Origin: DASSKO01 sp035690425
GTDB taxonomy: Bacteria > Actinomycetota > Actinomycetes > Propionibacteriales > Nocardioidaceae
Length of the DNA stretch: 18,184 nt
Assembly (NCBI GenBank): GCA_035690425.1
Contig: DASSKO010000122.1
Location: 1 to 18,184, forward strand
Direction: 5' to 3'
In this document: positions 13,554 to 18,184 of the stretch, piece by piece
Layout of the letters: each line of letters starts with the position of its first letter
How positions within the stretch are numbered: position 1 is the first letter of the stretch
The notes under the pieces: generated by a model
What the model was told of the DNA's origin: nothing
The model's database searches: none
What the model saw: only the letters and a program-made list of their open reading frames with translations
Program-made: the position numbers and the translations under genes

Positions 13554-14912
13554 CTAGTCGATCTCGAGTCGTCGGGACAGGTCGGAGCAGAACATGCCGG
13601 CGGGGTCGACCTGCCGGCGGATCCGGGCGAACTCCTCCAGACGCGGGTACATCCGGCGCAGCTGGGCAGCGGGCAGCCGGGCGTCCTTGGCGAGATAGAC
13701 GCGCCCGCCCGCCTCGAGCACCATCGCGTCGAGCCGGGCGAAGAGCCGCTCGAGCCCCGGCCGCACCGCGATGTCGACGGCCAGTGTCCATCCGGCCGTC
13801 GGAAAGGACAACGGGCTCCGGTTGGCGGGACCGAACCGTTTGAGCACATTGAGGCAGGAGACGTGGCCGGAGCCGGCGATGATCTGCACGCACCGCCGAA
13901 GGACCGGCTCGGCACCCTCGGGCACCACGAACTGGTATTGGCAGAAGCCGCGCGGGCCGTAGACCCGGTTCCAGTCGGCGACGACGTCGAGCGGGTGGAA
14001 GAACGTGGTGATGTTCTGCAGCTCCGCACGCCGCGACGCCGGGGCCTTGCGGAACCACAGCTCGTTGAACGCACGGCCGGTGATCCGGTTGACCAGGCCG
14101 CCGGGGATGCCGGGCGGCACGGTGCCCAGGCCGGGCGCGTCGAAGCGCAGGGGCCGACCGCGCAGCTTGGTCGGCAGCTCGTCGACCTCGGCCGCGCGAC
14201 CGCGGGTGATCACGGCGCGGCCGAGCCGGTCACCCGACGCGATGGAGTCGAACCAGGCGACGGAGTAGGGGTAGTGCGCGTCACCGCCGGCCAGCCGCTG
14301 CATCAGGTCGTAGACGTCGTGCGCGCGCTCGGTGTCGACGAGGAAGTAGGCGGTGTCGACGTCGTGCAGGCCGACGGTCGCCTGCAACACCACCCCGGTC
14401 AGCCCCATGCCGCCGACCGTGGCCCAGAACAGGTCGCGGGTGCTGGCGTCGTCGGGCCGCAGGGTGCGCACGACGCCGTCGGCGGTGAGCAGCTCGACGC
14501 TGCGCACGTGGTTGCCGAAGCTGCCCTCTACGTGGTGGTTCTTGCCGTGCACGTCGGCGGCGATCGCGCCGCCGACGCTGACCTGCCGGGTGCCCGGCAG
14601 CACCGGCACCCACAGGCCGAACGGCAGCAGCGTGCGCATCAGCGTGTCGAGGGTGACCCCCGCCTGCACCACCGCCGTACGCGTCTCGGCGTCGACCTGC
14701 ACGATGCGGTCCAGACCGGTCATGTCGAGGACCGAACCGCCCGCGTTCTGCGCCGCGTCACCGTAGGAACGGCCCAGCCCACGTGCGATCAGGCCACGGT
14801 CGCCGGCGAGCCGGACCGCTGCGACGGCGTCCTCGACCCGCCGCACCGGCTCGACGTAGGCGGTCGTCGCGGCGGTGCGGCCCCAGCCGGTCAGCCGTCG
14901 CAGCTCGGTCAC
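13554..14912 (-). CDS. dprE1: Decaprenylphosphoryl-beta-D-ribose 2-oxidase
   Basis: 452 residues of the VAO/PCMH flavoprotein family. It oxidises decaprenyl-phosphoryl-ribose at C2. RLTGWGRT opens the conserved part; ARGLGRSYGD (43-52), LPGTRQVSVGGAIAADVHGKNHH (106-127 in part) and SFGNHVRS form the FAD-binding core; LSFPTAGWTLAVD (368-380) and YLAKDAR (406-412, K409) line the active site. It aligns nearly gap-free with what I recall of M. tuberculosis DprE1 (461 residues). Notably, the cysteine targeted by benzothiazinones (Cys387 there, in WNVCVD) is A378 here. Start GTG at 14912 is 13 bases after the ubiA stop and gives the expected N-terminus, with AGGAC upstream. Confidence 0.94.
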   Translation of the reverse strand: MTELRRLTGWGRTAATTAYVEPVRRVEDAVAAVRLAGDRGLIARGLGRSYGDAAQNAGGSVLDMTGLDRIVQVDAETRTAVVQAGVTLDTLMRTLLPFGLWVPVLPGTRQVSVGGAIAADVHGKNHHVEGSFGNHVRSVELLTADGVVRTLRPDDASTRDLFWATVGGMGLTGVVLQATVGLHDVDTAYFLVDTERAHDVYDLMQRLAGGDAHYPYSVAWFDSIASGDRLGRAVITRGRAAEVDELPTKLRGRPLRFDAPGLGTVPPGIPGGLVNRITGRAFNELWFRKAPASRRAELQNITTFFHPLDVVADWNRVYGPRGFCQYQFVVPEGAEPVLRRCVQIIAGSGHVSCLNVLKRFGPANRSPLSFPTAGWTLAVDIAVRPGLERLFARLDAMVLEAGGRVYLAKDARLPAAQLRRMYPRLEEFARIRRQVDPAGMFCSDLSRRLEID

Positions 14913-14925
14913 AGCCCAAGTCCTA

Positions 14926-15837
14926 TCAGGCCACGAGGACGCTGAGACCGACCAGCCCGAGCCACAGCAGTCCCAGCAGCCGCAGCACCCGGTCGCCCAG
15001 CACGATGTCCTCCGGCGTGCCTGCGCCACCGCGGTCGATGTCGACGGCGTAGCGCAGCATCCCGAGCACGAACGGCCCGATCGACCAGGCCGCCCAGCTG
15101 TAGTTGCCGGCGGCGTCGTGCTCGAGGGCCCACAGGGTGTATGCGGTGATGGTCACGGTGGCTGCCAGCGTCCACACGAACCGCAGGTAGGAGACCGAGT
15201 AGCTCTCCAGCGACCGCCGGGTGCCCGCGGCCGCGCCGATGCTGTGCATCTCGGAGTAGCGCTTGCCAGCCACCATGAACAGCGATCCGAACGACGCCAC
15301 GAGCAAGAACCACTGCGACAGGTCGATGTCGGAGGCCACCCCGCCGGCGATCGCCCGCAGCAGGAAACCCGACGCGACCACGGCAAGGTCGAGCACCGGC
15401 TCGTGCTTGAGGCCGGCGGAGTAGGCGACCTGCACCGCGAGGTAGACGGCGAGGATCACCGCGAGCACGACGTGCGTGAGCAGAGCCAGGCCCAGCCCGG
15501 CCACCACCAGCACCGCAGCGAGGATCCACGCGACCCGGAGCGGCAAGGTGCCGAGCGGGATCGGCCGAAGTCGTTTGGTCGGGTGCTTGCGGTCCTCCTC
15601 TACATCCCGGGCATCGTTGATCAGATAGACGGTGCTGGAGACCAGGCAGAACGACACGAAGGCCGCCACCGTGGCCACCGCCACGTCCGGCTCCAGGAGG
15701 CGGCCGGCCGTGAAGGGTGCTGCAGCGACCAGCACGTTCTTGGCCCACTGTCTCGGGCGCATCGCGCGGGCAGCCGCGACCAGCACCGACTCCTCGGGCT
15801 GTCGGGGGTTGACGGACGGCGCGGGCTCTGCGGGCAT
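14926..15837 (-). CDS. ubiA: Decaprenyl-phosphate phosphoribosyltransferase (UbiA family)
   Basis: 303 residues, a polytopic membrane prenyl-phosphate transferase of the UbiA superfamily. The first aspartate-rich motif reads NDARDVEEDRKHP (74-86), followed by KRLRPI; the second conserved region is YSAGLKHEPVLDLAVVASG with FLLRAIAGG. Eight or nine hydrophobic helices cover residues 35 to the end. It moves 5-phosphoribose from PRPP onto decaprenyl phosphate, the committed step to DPA, as M. tuberculosis UbiA (Rv3806c) does. AGGGAG five to six bases before the ATG marks the start. It is the first gene of the five-gene operon. In M. tuberculosis ubiA is near but not directly fused into the dprE1-dprE2 unit. 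Confidence 0.92.
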   Translation of the reverse strand: MPAEPAPSVNPRQPEESVLVAAARAMRPRQWAKNVLVAAAPFTAGRLLEPDVAVATVAAFVSFCLVSSTVYLINDARDVEEDRKHPTKRLRPIPLGTLPLRVAWILAAVLVVAGLGLALLTHVVLAVILAVYLAVQVAYSAGLKHEPVLDLAVVASGFLLRAIAGGVASDIDLSQWFLLVASFGSLFMVAGKRYSEMHSIGAAAGTRRSLESYSVSYLRFVWTLAATVTITAYTLWALEHDAAGNYSWAAWSIGPFVLGMLRYAVDIDRGGAGTPEDIVLGDRVLRLLGLLWLGLVGLSVLVA

Positions 15838-15899
15838 CGAGCTCCCTGCGTCGTGGGCGGTGGGAGGACCCCTGCCGAGTGGTGAGATGGCGCCCGCCG

Positions 15900-15936
15900 A
15901 GTGTAATGGAGCGCACGCTGGCCAGATCACTAGACT
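15900..15936. promoter_or_regulatory. Divergent -10 boxes between ubiA and aftA
   Basis: TAGACT (15931-15936, plus strand) fits the actinobacterial TANNNT -10 and ends eight bases before the GTG at 15945, which would make the aftA mRNA almost leaderless. TACACT on the minus strand (15905-15900) is a matching -10 candidate for ubiA with a leader of about 55 bases. No strong -35 is visible for either. Confidence 0.35.
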
Positions 15937-15944
15937 CGCGCTCC

Positions 15945-17894
15945 GTGCCCCGCCCCGTACCGCCGAGGTCCCGTCGCTTCCGTCCCGCGGCGGGCGCCGG
16001 CACGACCCTGCGGGCATCGCCGGGTGCGTCATGGGCCGGGTTGCTGGTCACGTCATCGTGCACCGCAGCGGGGCTCGCCGTGCTGTGGCTGCTGCTCGAC
16101 GTCGCCGACCTCGGGCCCTCCCCCGTCTCGCCGCTGACTCCTGCACTGCTCAACGGGACGGCCGCCGTGCTGGCGGTCGGGCTCGGTGCCGGCTGGTGTC
16201 TCGCGCGCCGGCGCAGACTGCTCGCCGACCTCACGGTGGTCGCGGTCGCGCTCTATGTCTCCGGCACGGTGGCCGTGGTGCTGTCGGACACGCCGTGGGG
16301 CCTGTACGGACTCTTCGGTGACCAGAGCTTCCGCACCGAGGCGGTCACGCGGTTCACCCAGACGATCGTCAACGCCGACTACGCGTACGCCGACCTGCCC
16401 GGTCACTACCCGCCGCTGATTCCCTGGCTGGAGGCACGTGCGGCGGTGCTGCTGGACCGGCCGGGCTGGCAGCTGGTGAAGGTCGGGCAGGTGGTGCTGT
16501 CGGCGGCGGCGCCGGTGCTGGCGTACGCGCTCTGGTGCCGGGTGAGCGGCCGGGCCATGGCTGCGGCGGTCGTCGCGGTGACGACGCTGTTCGTCGCCGA
16601 CCCCTACAAGATCGATCAGTGGCTGGTGCTGGCGCTGCTGCTGCCATGGTGGCTGGACGCGTTCCGCGGCGTGACCCGGCCGGGCGCCCGGCGATGGCCG
16701 GTGTGGCTGCACGGCATCGTCGCGGGGCTGCTGCTCACCGGGTACACCTTCTACTTCGTCCCGATGGCGCTGGCCACGGTCGCCGGTGTGGTCGTCGACG
16801 CCGTGCGTGGGCGGGCGTGGTGGCAGTCGACCGTGCACGGGCTCGCGATCACCGGCATGGGACTGGTCGTCTCGGCGTGGTACTGGCTGCCGCTGGCGTT
16901 GCTGCGGCTGCAGGGCGAGCCCACTGACGACCTGCAGTTGCGCTGGTTCCAGCCGAAACATGCCGAGGTGGTCTCGCCGTTCGAGGCGAGCGCGCTCGGT
17001 GTGGTGATGACCCTCGGTGTGCTGGTGCTTGCGGCCGCGGCGGTACGACACCGGGTCTGCGAGGGGCTGGCGCTGGCGGCCGGAGCCGGGTACGCCGTAC
17101 TCGGCGGTGGATTGGTGCTCACCGCGCTGGGGAAGCCGGTGCTGGCGTTCAAGGCCGAGGACTTCGTCGTGCACGTGCTGGTGGCGGCCGCAGCAGTCGG
17201 GCTGGTCGGCGCGGCGCGGGTGGTGGCGGCGCGGGTGGTGGGGGCCCGTGTCGGCCCCGATCGGCGCGGTCGGATGGCCCAGCGGCGGGCGGTCCGGCGG
17301 CTGGCGGCGGCGGCGCTGACGCTGATCTGCTTGTCCGGTGCGCTGCACTACGTCGACAGCTGGGCGCAGGGGCGACCGGTCGGGCTCGCGCACGCCACCG
17401 CCCTGCCCGACGGATCGTTGCCCGCGCACGCCGACGAGGTCGACGGCAACCTGCCGGGGACGGTCCAGCCGCAGACGAGCGTTGCGCAGATCACCGCGGC
17501 ACTGGGCATCGGGCCGACGGACGACCCGGTGGTCGCCACGACCCGGGTCGATCTGCTCGCCACCACGGCGGTGCACCCGTTCACGACCTGGTGGAGCATC
17601 TACTCCAACCCGTTCGGGCAGTTCGAGGCACGCGTGCGGTTCCTGGCCGAGCTCGCGGACTCCGCGGACGCGGCCGAGCTGGCCCGGCGTGCGCAGCACA
17701 ACCCCTACGACCCCATCGACGGCTGGGTGCTGCGGCGGCGCGGCGACCGCTGGACCTACCTGGTGCGCGTCGACAACTTCCCCGACGGCGTCCGCGGTCG
17801 GCAGATCACCTTCGACGCGGCGCAGTTCGACCATCCGCACTGGGAGATCACCAAGCTCGGCGATGTCGTCGTGGTCACGTCCCTGCGGGGTTGA
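15945..17894 (+). CDS. aftA: AftA-like galactan 5-O-arabinofuranosyltransferase
   Basis: 649 residues from the GTG at 15945, a GT-C membrane glycosyltransferase. About eleven to thirteen hydrophobic helices fill residues 30-490, followed by a soluble, extracytoplasmic C-terminal domain of about 160 residues. The first large loop holds GDQSFRTEAVTRFTQT (125-140), whose D126 and FRTE match the acidic GT-C catalytic loop of AftA (DQxFRTE), then YADLPGHYPPL. The C-terminus has TTWWSIYSNPFGQFEAR, recalling the AftA C-domain (HYANPLAQFDxR). AftA places the first arabinofuranose from DPA on the galactan. The start is uncertain: GTG 15879 and ATG 15906 are in frame, but a -10 box just before 15945 favours the shorter form. 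Divergent from the operon that makes its donor. Confidence 0.87.
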   Translation: MPRPVPPRSRRFRPAAGAGTTLRASPGASWAGLLVTSSCTAAGLAVLWLLLDVADLGPSPVSPLTPALLNGTAAVLAVGLGAGWCLARRRRLLADLTVVAVALYVSGTVAVVLSDTPWGLYGLFGDQSFRTEAVTRFTQTIVNADYAYADLPGHYPPLIPWLEARAAVLLDRPGWQLVKVGQVVLSAAAPVLAYALWCRVSGRAMAAAVVAVTTLFVADPYKIDQWLVLALLLPWWLDAFRGVTRPGARRWPVWLHGIVAGLLLTGYTFYFVPMALATVAGVVVDAVRGRAWWQSTVHGLAITGMGLVVSAWYWLPLALLRLQGEPTDDLQLRWFQPKHAEVVSPFEASALGVVMTLGVLVLAAAAVRHRVCEGLALAAGAGYAVLGGGLVLTALGKPVLAFKAEDFVVHVLVAAAAVGLVGAARVVAARVVGARVGPDRRGRMAQRRAVRRLAAAALTLICLSGALHYVDSWAQGRPVGLAHATALPDGSLPAHADEVDGNLPGTVQPQTSVAQITAALGIGPTDDPVVATTRVDLLATTAVHPFTTWWSIYSNPFGQFEARVRFLAELADSADAAELARRAQHNPYDPIDGWVLRRRGDRWTYLVRVDNFPDGVRGRQITFDAAQFDHPHWEITKLGDVVVVTSLRG

Positions 17895-17929
17895 GGGGAA
17901 CTCTCACAGCGATCTCGGCGCGGGGGCAG

Positions 17930-18184
17930 TCAAAGGCGGCGCAGGGCGTCGCGCAGCGGATCGAGGCCGAGACAGCCCAGATCGAGCGCGGCGCGGTGAA
18001 ACTCCTTGAGGTCGAACTGCGCGCCTCGACGCGCACGGACCTCCTCGCGCGCCTGCAGCCAGATCCGCTCGCCGACCTTGTACGACGGAGCCTGTCCCGG
18101 CCAGCCGAGATAGCGGTCGAGCTCGAAGCGCAGGAAGTCCTCGTCGATCCGGCAGTGCTGGGTCAACAGCTCGAACCCGAGCTC
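17930..18184 (-). CDS. DUF885-family protein, C-terminal end (runs off right edge)
   Basis: Only the last 84 residues are present; the frame stays open through the edge. EVDRY-like FELDRYLGWPGQAPSYKVGE, then IWLQAREEV and FDLKEFHRAALDLGCLGLDPLRDALRR, match the C-terminal end of DUF885 proteins, a family with a metalloprotease-like HExxH fold whose helical tail carries RYxxWPGQAxxYKxG. The catalytic part lies outside the window. It is convergent with aftA, 35 bases between stops. A TTG at 18166 is not a credible start, as homology continues upstream of it. Confidence 0.82.
   Translation of the reverse strand, partial: ELGFELLTQHCRIDEDFLRFELDRYLGWPGQAPSYKVGERIWLQAREEVRARRGAQFDLKEFHRAALDLGCLGLDPLRDALRRL

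Noticed and set aside
16053..17840. 595-codon minus-strand ORF opposite aftA
   Set aside because: Translation is rich in Arg, His, Gln and Pro with no domain, typical of an antisense shadow of GC-rich membrane-protein DNA.
17890..17930. Terminator between aftA and the DUF885 gene
   Set aside because: Only a 4-bp stem (TGAG/CTCA) can be drawn, too weak to call.

Overview
The window is high-GC DNA with long uninterrupted ORFs, frequent GTG starts and dense gene packing, typical of an actinobacterium. It encodes the decaprenyl-phosphoryl-arabinose (DPA) pathway (UbiA-type phosphoribosyltransferase, DprE1, DprE2, a GtrA protein) and a divergent AftA-like arabinofuranosyltransferase. The host therefore probably builds an arabinan-containing wall polymer. 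Gene content fits the Mycobacteriales or arabinan-making relatives such as Nocardioidaceae; the sequence alone does not settle which.

Layout: (1) 1-2540: start of a purine nucleoside phosphorylase gene and a gamma-glutamylcyclotransferase-like gene (both minus), divergent from lpdA and a small membrane protein gene (both plus). The lpdA/cyclotransferase-like/deoD neighbourhood resembles Mycobacterium tuberculosis Rv3303c-Rv3304-Rv3307. (2) 2570-5064: a membrane-anchored protein with a glycine-rich tail (minus), divergent from an exported SpoIID/LytB-domain protein with LGFP-like repeats (plus). (3) 5146-6959: a five-helix cytochrome b/molybdopterin oxidoreductase fusion translationally coupled to a membrane protein. 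(4) 6949-10640: an AccA3-like biotin carboxylase/BCCP subunit, a MerR regulator and an acyl-CoA dehydrogenase, with a clear palindrome between the last two. (5) 10641-11751: an accessory patch with a decayed ORF, an intact MazF-type toxin/antitoxin pair and an AbrB-like antitoxin remnant. A separate VapC-like remnant lies at 8866-9027. (6) 11752-15837: a five-gene minus-strand operon ubiA-dprE1-dprE2-gtrA-maf with overlaps or very short gaps. (7) 15945-17894: aftA, divergent from that operon; then the C-terminal end of a DUF885 protein at the right edge.

How the genes work together: UbiA attaches phosphoribose to decaprenyl phosphate, DprE1 and DprE2 epimerise it to DPA, GtrA may help move or organise the lipid carrier, and AftA uses DPA to prime arabinan. 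The MerR/acyl-CoA dehydrogenase/carboxylase block serves acyl-CoA metabolism. I see no wholly novel system. The points most worth checking are a DprE1 alanine at the benzothiazinone-target cysteine, a VapC remnant carrying two apparently in-frame deletions, a palindrome that exactly fills a promoter spacer, and an internal twin-arginine motif in a polytopic molybdoenzyme.
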